Assembly: GCA_021848555.1 (NCBI GenBank) | Contig: JAJZUN010000279.1 | Coordinates: 1 to 5,009 of the forward strand | Origin: Pseudomonadota bacterium | GTDB lineage: Bacteria > Pseudomonadota > Gammaproteobacteria > Burkholderiales > SG8-39 | Reading direction: 5' to 3' | DNA length: 5,009 nt | Shown: in pieces, positions 1 to 5,009 of the stretch | Layout: each line of letters opens with the position of its first letter | How positions within the stretch are numbered: position 1 is the first letter of the stretch | The notes under the pieces: generated by a model | Databases searched by the model: none | What the model was told of the DNA's origin: nothing | The model's input: only the letters and a program-made list of their open reading frames with translations | Position numbers and translations under genes: made by a program

Positions 1-829
1 AGCGCCCGCCGCCCATTTTCTGCACTTCGCCGTAGTAGCCATTGATGATTTCGGTGACCGGCAGCGCGGCGCCGTTTTTCTTCGCCTCTTCGAGTGTGAT
101 GCGCAGGTCCTTGCGCATCCAGTCCACGGCGAAACCGAAATCGAACTGGTCGTCTATCATGGTCTTGCCGCGGTTGTCCATCTGCCAGGACTGGGCCGCG
201 CCTTTGCCGATCACCTCCAGCACCTGCTTCATGTCGAGGCCGGCTTTGAGGCCGAAATGGATGCCCTCGGACAGGCCCTGCACTAGGCCCGCGATGCAGA
301 TCTGGTTGACCATTTTGGTGAGCTGCCCAGCGCCCGGGGGCCCGAGCAGGGTCACCGCCTTGGCGTAGTGGGCGATCACCGGCCTGGCCGCTTCGAACGC
401 CGCCGCTTCGCCGCCGCACATGACCGTCAGGGTGCCGTTCTCCGCGCCCGCCTGGCCGCCGGAAACCGGCGCGTCGATGAAGTGGATGCCTTTTCCGGCC
501 GCTGCGGCAAACAGCTCGCGCGCGATGTCGGCCGAGGCTGTGGTGTGGTCGACGTAAATGCTGCCCGCCGCCATGCCCTCGAAAGCGCCCATTTCGCCTA
601 CGGTGACGGTACGCAGGTCGGGGTCGTCGCCGACGCAGGAGAACACGATAGCCGCGCCCTGCGCCGCCGCTTTGGGCGTATCCGCCGCCTTGCCGCCGTG
701 TTTTGCCACCCAGGCGTCGGCCTTGGCGCGCGTGCGGTTATATACCGCGACCTCGTGGCCGTTCCTGGCGAGGAAGCCCGCCATCGGAAAGCCCATGACG
801 CCCAGGCCGAGGAATGCCACTCTTGCCAT
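1..829 (-). CDS. NAD(P)-dependent beta-hydroxyacid dehydrogenase, 3-hydroxyisobutyrate dehydrogenase family (C-terminus cut by window edge)
   Basis: The 276 codons present begin MARVAFLGLGVMGFPMAG. The glycine-rich turn GLGVMG (residues 8-13) opens an N-terminal Rossmann domain. The family's substrate-binding signature DAPVSGGQAG is at residues 119-128. Lys172 in GQLTKMVNQ matches the conserved catalytic lysine, and Lys240-Asp241 matches a conserved pair in the helical C-terminal domain. Known members reversibly oxidise short beta-hydroxyacids (3-hydroxyisobutyrate) or reduce tartronate or succinic semialdehyde in the cytoplasm. The substrate cannot be read from sequence. Asn31-Arg32-Thr33 after the second beta strand hints at NADP(H), which is inference. 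Family members are usually 290-300 residues, so about 15-20 are missing beyond position 1. The start is supported by AGGAGA six bases upstream and by the glycine motif falling at the usual distance. The gene is divergent from transketolase with no evident metabolic link to it. Confidence 0.9.
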   Translation of the reverse strand, partial: MARVAFLGLGVMGFPMAGFLARNGHEVAVYNRTRAKADAWVAKHGGKAADTPKAAAQGAAIVFSCVGDDPDLRTVTVGEMGAFEGMAAGSIYVDHTTASADIARELFAAAAGKGIHFIDAPVSGGQAGAENGTLTVMCGGEAAAFEAARPVIAHYAKAVTLLGPPGAGQLTKMVNQICIAGLVQGLSEGIHFGLKAGLDMKQVLEVIGKGAAQSWQMDNRGKTMIDDQFDFGFAVDWMRKDLRITLEEAKKNGAALPVTEIINGYYGEVQKMGGGR

Positions 830-835
830 TGCGTG

Positions 836-841
836 TCTCCT
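836..841 (-). promoter_or_regulatory. Ribosome binding site of the dehydrogenase gene
   Basis: Read on the minus strand, AGGAGA lies six bases before the ATG whose first base is 829. This is a good Shine-Dalgarno match and fixes the start. Confidence 0.75.
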
Positions 842-875
842 GCGTCGAATTGTTCAGACTTGCTTCGAGTACGCG

Positions 876-881
876 ATTATA
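876..881 (-). promoter_or_regulatory. Candidate sigma-70 -10 element for the dehydrogenase gene
   Basis: The minus strand reads a perfect TATAAT here, followed by a GC-rich CGCG. Transcription would start near 869, giving a leader of about 40 bases that includes the AGGAGA site. No clear TTGACA-like -35 is present at 16-18 bp spacing, and no TGn extension precedes the -10. The promoter may therefore be weak or need an activator. Confidence 0.5.
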
Positions 882-913
882 GAACCTCGCTGGGTACACA
901 TGATTCTTCCGGA

Positions 914-943
914 TTGGAAAAATCGCGGCGCTTCGACGATAAT
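914..943 (+). promoter_or_regulatory. Candidate sigma-70 promoter of tkt
   Basis: TTGGAA (914-919) and GATAAT (938-943) are separated by 18 bp, and the -10 is one base from consensus. Transcription would begin near 950, leaving a leader of only about 20 bases before the tkt ATG at 970. The pair is a visual match; no transcript data support it. Confidence 0.5.
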
Positions 944-969
944 CGCAGCTTCGTCCTATCCCGCCCGCC

Positions 970-2961
970 ATGAAAACCACTACTGCTGAACTCGCCAACG
1001 CCGTCCGCGCCCTGTCCATGGATGCGGTGCAGGCCGCCAATTCCGGCCATCCGGGCATGCCCATGGGCATGGCCGAAATCGCGCTCGCCTTATGGAACCG
1101 CCATTTGCGCCACAATCCGGGCAACCCCAAGTGGGCCGACCGCGACCGCTTCGTGCTGTCCAACGGCCACGGCTCCATGCTGCTGTATTCGCTGCTGCAT
1201 CTCACCGGCTACGACTTGCCGATGGAGGAGCTGCGCCGATTCCGGCAGCTGCACTCGAAGACGCCGGGGCATCCGGAAGTCGGCGTGACCCCGGGCGTGG
1301 AGACGACGACCGGCCCGCTGGGCCAGGGCATCGCCAATGCGGTGGGCATGGCGCTCGCGGAAAAACTGCTCGCGGCCGAGTTCAACCGGCCCGGACTGCC
1401 CATCGTCGACCATCACACCTATGTGTTCCTCGGCGACGGCTGCCTGATGGAGGGCATATCGCACGAAGTCTGCTCCCTCGCCGGCACGCTCAAACTCGGC
1501 AAGCTGATCGCGCTCTACGACGACAACGGCATTTCCATCGACGGCAAGGTGCAGGGCTGGTTTACCGATGACACGCCGCAGCGCTTCGAGGCCTATGGCT
1601 GGCAGGTCATCCGGGCGGTGGACGGCCACGACGTCGATGCGGTGGACCGCGCGATCGCCGCGGCCAAGGCGGTGACCGACCGGCCCAGCCTCGTCTGCTG
1701 CAAGACGGTGATAGGCAAGGGCTCGCCCAACAAGGCGGGCTCGCACGACTCCCACGGCGCGGCGCTGGGCGAGAAGGAAGTCGCGGCCACGCGCGCGGCG
1801 CTGGGCTGGAATTACCCGCCGTTCGAAGTGCCGAAACACATTTACGAGGGCTGGGACGCGCGCGCGCGCGGCGCCGCGGCCGAGGGCGAATGGCAGCAGC
1901 GATTCGCCGTCTACGAAAAGCAGCATGCCGGGCTTGCGCGCGAGTACCGGCGCCGCATGGCGGGCGAGCTGCCCGCGGACTGGAAGACGCATTGCGACGC
2001 GCTGATCGCGAAGATAGCCGCCAAGGCCGAGACCATCGCCACGCGCAAGGCGTCGCAGAACGCGATCGAGGGCCTGGCGCCGATGCTCCCCGAATTCGTC
2101 GGCGGTTCGGCCGACCTCACCGGGTCCAACCTGACCAACTGGCCGGGCGCGAAGGCGGTGGGCGCGAGCACCGGCGGCAACTACCTGTCTTACGGCGTGC
2201 GCGAATTCGGCATGGCTGCGATCGGCAACGGCATCGCCTTGCACGGCGGGCTGCTTCCTTTTTCCGGCACCTTCCTCACTTTCTCCGACTACGAACGCAA
2301 TGCGCTGCGCATGGCGGCGCTGATGAAGCTGCGCAATATATTCGTGTTTACCCACGATTCGATCGGCCTGGGCGAGGACGGACCCACGCATCAATCGGTC
2401 GAGCATGTTTCCAGCATGCGGCTGATGCCCGGCCTGGACGTATGGCGGCCCTGCGACACCGTCGAATCGGCACAGGCCTGGATCGCCGCGGTGGCGCGGC
2501 GCGACGGACCCAGCGCGCTGGTGTTCTCGCGCCAGAACCTGCAGTTCCAGCAACGCGACGCGCAGGCGCTCGCGGGCATCGCGCGCGGCGCCTATATCCT
2601 CGCCGACTGCGCCGGCGCGCCGCAGGCGCTGATCCTGGCGACCGGTTCGGAAGTGCAGCTCGCCCTGGGCGCGCAGGCCGCGCTCGCCGCGGAAGGCGTG
2701 CGCGTGCGCGTGATCTCCCTGCCGTCGACCAGCGTGTTCGACCGGCAGGACGCCGCTTACCGCGCAGCCATCCTGCCGCGCGGCGTGCCGCGCGTCGCGG
2801 TCGAGGCGGGGGTGTCCGATTACTGGCGCAAATACGTCGGCCTGGAAGGGGCGGTGATCGGCATCGACCGCTATGGCGAGTCCGCCCCGGGCCCCGAATT
2901 GTTCAAGTACTTCGGTTTTACCGTGGACAAGGTCGTGGCCGCGGTGAAAGGCGTGATCTGA
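970..2961 (+). CDS. tkt: Transketolase
   Basis: This cytoplasmic enzyme uses thiamine diphosphate and a divalent metal to move two-carbon ketol units between sugar phosphates in the pentose phosphate pathway or Calvin cycle. The 663-residue length is that of E. coli TktA. The N-terminal PP domain has [15 protein letters not shown] (7-21), SGHPG with His27, and NGHGS with His67. The thiamine-diphosphate motif starts at GDG (155-157), with Glu161, and ends at DDN (184-186). His262 follows in SHDSHG. The pyrimidine-binding domain carries Arg359, Ser386, the catalytic Glu412 in REFGM, and GEDGPTHQ with His474. Arg521 lies in FSRQNL, and a C-terminal domain starts around residue 540. All expected catalytic residues appear intact. 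The start matches the usual family N-terminus, although no Shine-Dalgarno sequence precedes it. A 111-bp spacer separates it from gap, which probably has its own promoter as well. The symbol could equally be cbbT if a Calvin-cycle cluster lies nearby. Confidence 0.97.
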   Translation: MKTTTAELANAVRALSMDAVQAANSGHPGMPMGMAEIALALWNRHLRHNPGNPKWADRDRFVLSNGHGSMLLYSLLHLTGYDLPMEELRRFRQLHSKTPGHPEVGVTPGVETTTGPLGQGIANAVGMALAEKLLAAEFNRPGLPIVDHHTYVFLGDGCLMEGISHEVCSLAGTLKLGKLIALYDDNGISIDGKVQGWFTDDTPQRFEAYGWQVIRAVDGHDVDAVDRAIAAAKAVTDRPSLVCCKTVIGKGSPNKAGSHDSHGAALGEKEVAATRAALGWNYPPFEVPKHIYEGWDARARGAAAEGEWQQRFAVYEKQHAGLAREYRRRMAGELPADWKTHCDALIAKIAAKAETIATRKASQNAIEGLAPMLPEFVGGSADLTGSNLTNWPGAKAVGASTGGNYLSYGVREFGMAAIGNGIALHGGLLPFSGTFLTFSDYERNALRMAALMKLRNIFVFTHDSIGLGEDGPTHQSVEHVSSMRLMPGLDVWRPCDTVESAQAWIAAVARRDGPSALVFSRQNLQFQQRDAQALAGIARGAYILADCAGAPQALILATGSEVQLALGAQAALAAEGVRVRVISLPSTSVFDRQDAAYRAAILPRGVPRVAVEAGVSDYWRKYVGLEGAVIGIDRYGESAPGPELFKYFGFTVDKVVAAVKGVI

Positions 2962-2980
2962 ACGTCCGGGCGCGCGCGGA

Positions 2981-2994
2981 TTGATCTTTCTCAA
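2981..2994. promoter_or_regulatory. Near-consensus FNR/Anr-type box upstream of gap
   Basis: TTGATCTTTCTCAA matches the FNR/Anr consensus TTGAT-N4-ATCAA at nine of ten defined bases, the only mismatch being C for A at position 10. Its centre (2987.5) is about 41.5 bp before the start predicted from the TATACC at 3017-3022, which is the class II activator position. FNR-family proteins sense oxygen through an iron-sulphur cluster, and some relatives (CRP/Dnr) bind similar sites. No regulator gene is in the window. Confidence 0.45.
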
Positions 2995-3016
2995 ACAGGG
3001 TCCGCGACTATCCGTG

Positions 3017-3022
3017 TATACC
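3017..3022 (+). promoter_or_regulatory. Candidate -10 element of the gap promoter
   Basis: TATACC matches TATAAT at four of six bases and would start transcription near 3029, giving a leader of about 44 bases. It lacks a good -35 of its own, as expected if an activator at 2981-2994 replaces it. An alternative is TTGATC (2981-2986) used as a -35 with GACTAT (3006-3011), but the 19-bp spacing is long. Confidence 0.35.
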
Positions 3023-3062
3023 AGTAGGCATCTCCCGTGAACCTGTAGTTCCCTTTTTCGCT

Positions 3063-3067
3063 AGGAG
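3063..3067 (+). promoter_or_regulatory. Ribosome binding site of gap
   Basis: AGGAG lies five bases before the ATG at 3073, a strong Shine-Dalgarno match. It contrasts with tkt and the crotonase gene, which lack one. Confidence 0.8.
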
Positions 3068-3072
3068 CATTC

Positions 3073-4086
3073 ATGACTATCAAGGTCGCAATCAACGGCT
3101 ATGGCCGCATCGGACGCAACATCGTGCGCGCGTTGTATGAAGGCGGCAAGAAGCACGATATCCAGATCGTTGCCGTCAACGACCTGGGCAACGCCCAGAC
3201 CAACGCGCACCTGACCCGCTACGACACCACCCACGGCAAATTCCCGGGGACGGTGGCGGTGGAGGGCGATTTCATGATCGTGAACGGGGACAAGATCCGC
3301 GTTTGCGCCATCCGCAATCCGGCGGAACTCCCCTGGGCCGAACTGGGCGTGGACGTGGTGATGGAATGCACCGGCCTGTTCACCAGCAAGGAAAAGGCCG
3401 GCGCCCACCTCAAGGCCGGCGCGAAGAAAGTGATCATTTCCGCTCCGGGCGGCAAGGACGTCGATGCCACCGTGGTCTACGGCGTGAATCACCATGTGCT
3501 GAAGTCCTCGCACACGGTGATTTCAAACGCCTCCTGCACCACCAACTGTCTCGCGCCTATGGTCAAGCCGCTGCACGACAAGATCGGCCTCGTCTGCGGC
3601 CTGATGACCACCATCCACGCCTACACCAACGACCAGGTGCTGACCGACGTCTATCATGAAGACCTGCGCCGCGCGCGCTCGGCCACCATGTCCATGATCC
3701 CGACCAAGACCGGCGCGGCCGCGGCCGTGGGCCTGGTGCTGCCGGAACTGAACGGCAAGCTCGACGGCTACGCCATGCGCGTGCCCACGATCAACGTTTC
3801 CGTGGTCGACCTGTCTTTCGTCGCCGCGCGCGCCACCAGCGCCGAGGAAATCAACAAAATCATGCAGGAAGCGGCCGAGGGCAGCCTGAAAGGCATACTC
3901 GCCTACAACAAGGACCCGCTGGTATCGGTGGACTTCAACCACAACCCGCATTCCAGCATTTTCGACTCCACCCTGACCAAGGTGTCGGGCGGCACGCTGG
4001 TGAAGGTGTCCTCCTGGTACGACAACGAGTGGGGTTTCAGCAACCGCATGCTGGATACCACGGTTGCGTTCATGAACGCGAAATGA
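3073..4086 (+). CDS. gap: Glyceraldehyde-3-phosphate dehydrogenase, type I (phosphorylating)
   Basis: The enzyme converts glyceraldehyde 3-phosphate, phosphate and NAD(P)+ to 1,3-bisphosphoglycerate, reversibly, as a cytoplasmic tetramer. The 337-residue protein starts [16 protein letters not shown], whose GYGRIGR (9-15) is the nucleotide-binding loop. Asp37 in VNDLG sits at the end of the second strand, the usual acidic residue that contacts the adenosine ribose and suggests NAD use (inference). The active-site signature SNASCTTNC (151-159) gives catalytic Cys155, and His182 in TTIHAY is the general base. DLRRAR (197-202), TGAAAAVG (213-220) and [11 protein letters not shown] (315-325) are typical of the catalytic domain. 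Length and motifs are complete. The start is supported by a strong Shine-Dalgarno site and the family N-terminus. It follows tkt and precedes, by seven bases, a crotonase gene, with pgk after that. The tkt-gap-pgk order supports a role in glycolysis, gluconeogenesis or the Calvin cycle rather than the paralogous erythrose-4-phosphate dehydrogenase (epd). Confidence 0.96.
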   Translation: MTIKVAINGYGRIGRNIVRALYEGGKKHDIQIVAVNDLGNAQTNAHLTRYDTTHGKFPGTVAVEGDFMIVNGDKIRVCAIRNPAELPWAELGVDVVMECTGLFTSKEKAGAHLKAGAKKVIISAPGGKDVDATVVYGVNHHVLKSSHTVISNASCTTNCLAPMVKPLHDKIGLVCGLMTTIHAYTNDQVLTDVYHEDLRRARSATMSMIPTKTGAAAAVGLVLPELNGKLDGYAMRVPTINVSVVDLSFVAARATSAEEINKIMQEAAEGSLKGILAYNKDPLVSVDFNHNPHSSIFDSTLTKVSGGTLVKVSSWYDNEWGFSNRMLDTTVAFMNAK

Positions 4087-4089
4087 CGC

Positions 4090-4105
4090 GGCAGTGGCCG
4101 CTGCC
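4090..4105 (+). promoter_or_regulatory. Hairpin covering the start codon of the crotonase gene
   Basis: GGCAG (4090-4094) pairs with CTGCC (4101-4105), extended by a T-G wobble (4095/4100) around a GGCC loop. The GTG start (4094-4096) is inside this structure, which begins only three bases after the gap stop. A ribosome finishing gap would melt it, suggesting translational coupling. It has no U-tract, so it is not an intrinsic terminator. Confidence 0.4.
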
Positions 4106-4858
4106 CGCCCGGTCCTGATCGAGCGGCGCGACGGCGTCGCGCTGCTCACCCTCAACCGCGAGGCGGCGCTGAATGCGGTCGACGCCGGACTGCGCGCGGC
4201 GCTCACCGACGCGCTGCGCACGCTCGCCGCCGACGCCGGGCTTGTTTCGGCGGTGATCACCGGGGCGGGCGCCCGCGCCTTTTGCGCCGGCCAGGATTTG
4301 CACGAGGCGATGGGGCTGGCAACGGGCGAAGTCGAGGGCTGGCTGGAGCGCCAGCACGCCATGTACCAGGCGGTGCGCGATTTCGACAAGCCGCTCGTCG
4401 CCGCGCTGAACGGCGTGACCGCCGGCGCCGGCTTCCAGATCGCGCTGTGCTGCGACCTGCGCGTGGGATACCCGGAGCTGCGCGTCGGCCAGCCCGAAAT
4501 CCGCGCCGGCCTGGCGAGCATCGTCGGCACGTATCTGATGAGCCTGCAGCTGCCGCTGTCGCTCAACCAGCAGCTGTCGCTCTCGGGGGAACTGCTCCCG
4601 GGCAGCCGCGCGCACGAACTGGGCCTGATCAATCATCTGGTGCCGCAGGCCGAAGTGCCGGCGCGCGCCATCGCGCTCGCGCGCGAGCTGGCGCAGCTGC
4701 CGCCAGCGGCCTACGCCGCCACCAAGGCGCGCCTGCGCCAATTGTCGCAGCCCGGCTTCGACGCGGCGCTCAATGCGGCTATCGTCGCGCAGCAGGCGCT
4801 GTACGCGAGCCGCGAGCCGCAGCGGGTGATGCGCGAATTTTTCGACAGCAGGAAATAA
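4094..4858 (+). CDS. Enoyl-CoA hydratase/isomerase (crotonase) family protein
   Basis: This 254-residue protein has the crotonase fold, whose members act on acyl-CoA thioesters through a shared oxyanion hole. Visible are DGVALLTLNRE (13-23), the CoA and oxyanion region AFCAGQDLHEA (62-72), NGVTAGAGFQIALCCD (106-121) and VGQPEIRAGL (131-140). Length fits single-domain members (about 255-265). Rat hydratase uses Glu144 and Glu164. Here the first is Gln115 and the second is kept as Glu135, with the same 20-residue spacing. Classical syn-hydration is therefore doubtful, and isomerase, hydrolase or other crotonase chemistry is possible. The substrate cannot be named. GTG at 4094 is the only standard start, because the frame is closed by a stop at 4073 and no Shine-Dalgarno sequence is seen. 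It lies seven bases after gap and 39 before pgk on the same strand, so it is probably cotranscribed. GC content and codon use look like those of its neighbours, with no sign of recent transfer. Confidence 0.88.
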   Translation: MAAARPVLIERRDGVALLTLNREAALNAVDAGLRAALTDALRTLAADAGLVSAVITGAGARAFCAGQDLHEAMGLATGEVEGWLERQHAMYQAVRDFDKPLVAALNGVTAGAGFQIALCCDLRVGYPELRVGQPEIRAGLASIVGTYLMSLQLPLSLNQQLSLSGELLPGSRAHELGLINHLVPQAEVPARAIALARELAQLPPAAYAATKARLRQLSQPGFDAALNAAIVAQQALYASREPQRVMREFFDSRK

Positions 4859-4885
4859 GCCGGACGGCGGCGCAATCGACACTGC

Positions 4886-4891
4886 AAGGAG
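4886..4891 (+). promoter_or_regulatory. Ribosome binding site of pgk
   Basis: AAGGAG lies six bases before the ATG at 4898. It supports that start over the out-of-frame ATG at 4893 and the in-frame ATG at 4913. Confidence 0.8.
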
Positions 4892-4897
4892 CATGAC

Positions 4898-5009
4898 ATG
4901 GCTATCCTGAAAATGACCGACCTCGACCTCGGCGGCAAGCGCGTGCTGATCCGCGTGGATTTCAACGTGCCGGCGAAAGACGGCAAGATCGGCGACGACA
5001 CGCGCATAC
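4898..5009 (+). CDS. pgk: Phosphoglycerate kinase, N-terminal fragment (cut by window edge)
   Basis: Only the first 37 codons are present. They begin [19 protein letters not shown] and continue into the signature RVDFNVP (residues 19-25), followed by [11 protein letters not shown], which closely follows the N-terminus of bacterial Pgk (E. coli begins MSVIKMTDLDLAGKRVFIR). Asp21 and Asn23 are in the conserved segment that binds 3-phosphoglycerate. Pgk catalyses the reversible phosphoryl transfer between 1,3-bisphosphoglycerate and ADP, the step after Gap. A full protein would have about 390-400 residues, so roughly 90% lies outside the window. It appears to be the next gene of the gap transcript, since the 39-bp spacer shows no terminator or clear promoter. 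Function is near certain from the motif and context even with so little sequence. Confidence 0.93.
   Translation, partial: MAILKMTDLDLGGKRVLIRVDFNVPAKDGKIGDDTRI

Noticed and set aside
42..989. Plus-strand open frames (42-368, 368-973, 558-989) at the start of the window
   Set aside because: They lie opposite the dehydrogenase gene, whose minus-strand translation shows the full set of family motifs. One of them also runs through the divergent promoter region.
2962..2980. Possible intrinsic terminator after tkt
   Set aside because: The CG-rich stretch CCGGGCGCGCGCGG could fold weakly but is not followed by a run of T, so read-through from tkt into gap remains possible.
1090..2994. A 634-codon open frame on the minus strand covering most of tkt
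   Set aside because: It lies wholly antisense to a complete transketolase with all catalytic residues. Its arginine-, alanine- and histidine-rich translation resembles no family I know, and high-GC codon bias commonly leaves such long antisense frames.
3523..4632. A long minus-strand open frame spanning the end of gap and the crotonase gene
   Set aside because: It runs antisense to two well-supported genes, has a low-complexity translation and shows no recognisable motif. It is a composition artefact.
4094..4858. Assigning the crotonase as PaaG or FadB-type hydratase
   Set aside because: The GQDL segment resembles PaaG, but the active-site pattern (Gln115, Glu135) does not match what I recall of E. 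coli PaaG, and no paa or beta-oxidation genes are adjacent. A specific name is not supported.
4893..4895. ATG five bases before the pgk start as an alternative start
   Set aside because: It is out of frame with the phosphoglycerate kinase sequence and only one base from AAGGAG, too close for normal initiation.

Overview
The window is GC-rich (by eye about 65%), densely coded bacterial chromosome. It carries five protein genes and no RNA genes, mobile elements or CRISPR arrays that I can see. The order tkt-gap-...-pgk, the strong G/C bias at third codon positions and the protein sequences suggest a proteobacterium, most likely a betaproteobacterium. That placement is inferred from gene order and family resemblance, not from a search.

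Layout: positions 1-829 (minus strand) hold a beta-hydroxyacid dehydrogenase of the 3-hydroxyisobutyrate dehydrogenase family, whose 3' end is cut by the window edge. A 140-bp divergent intergenic region (830-969) carries promoter-like elements facing both ways. On the plus strand follow transketolase (970-2961), a 111-bp spacer with a promoter and a near-consensus FNR/Anr-type box (2962-3072), glyceraldehyde-3-phosphate dehydrogenase (3073-4086), a crotonase-fold enoyl-CoA hydratase/isomerase family gene (4094-4858), and the first 37 codons of phosphoglycerate kinase (4898 to the edge).

How the genes work together: transketolase exchanges two-carbon units between sugar phosphates and yields glyceraldehyde 3-phosphate. 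Gap oxidises this to 1,3-bisphosphoglycerate, and Pgk transfers its acyl phosphate to ADP. In the reverse direction the same enzymes serve gluconeogenesis or the Calvin cycle. No RuBisCO or phosphoribulokinase gene lies in the window, so a Calvin-cycle role cannot be shown. The crotonase gene between gap and pgk has no obvious part in this pathway and is the oddest element of the gene order.

Most of the window is ordinary central metabolism. Points worth a second look are the FNR-like box placed where a class II activator would sit before gap, the crotonase gene with a Glu-to-Gln change at one of its two usual catalytic positions, its start codon buried in a hairpin just after the gap stop, the absence of a Shine-Dalgarno sequence before tkt, and an inverted repeat shared by the two divergent -10 regions. 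I do not see convincing evidence of a wholly new biological system.
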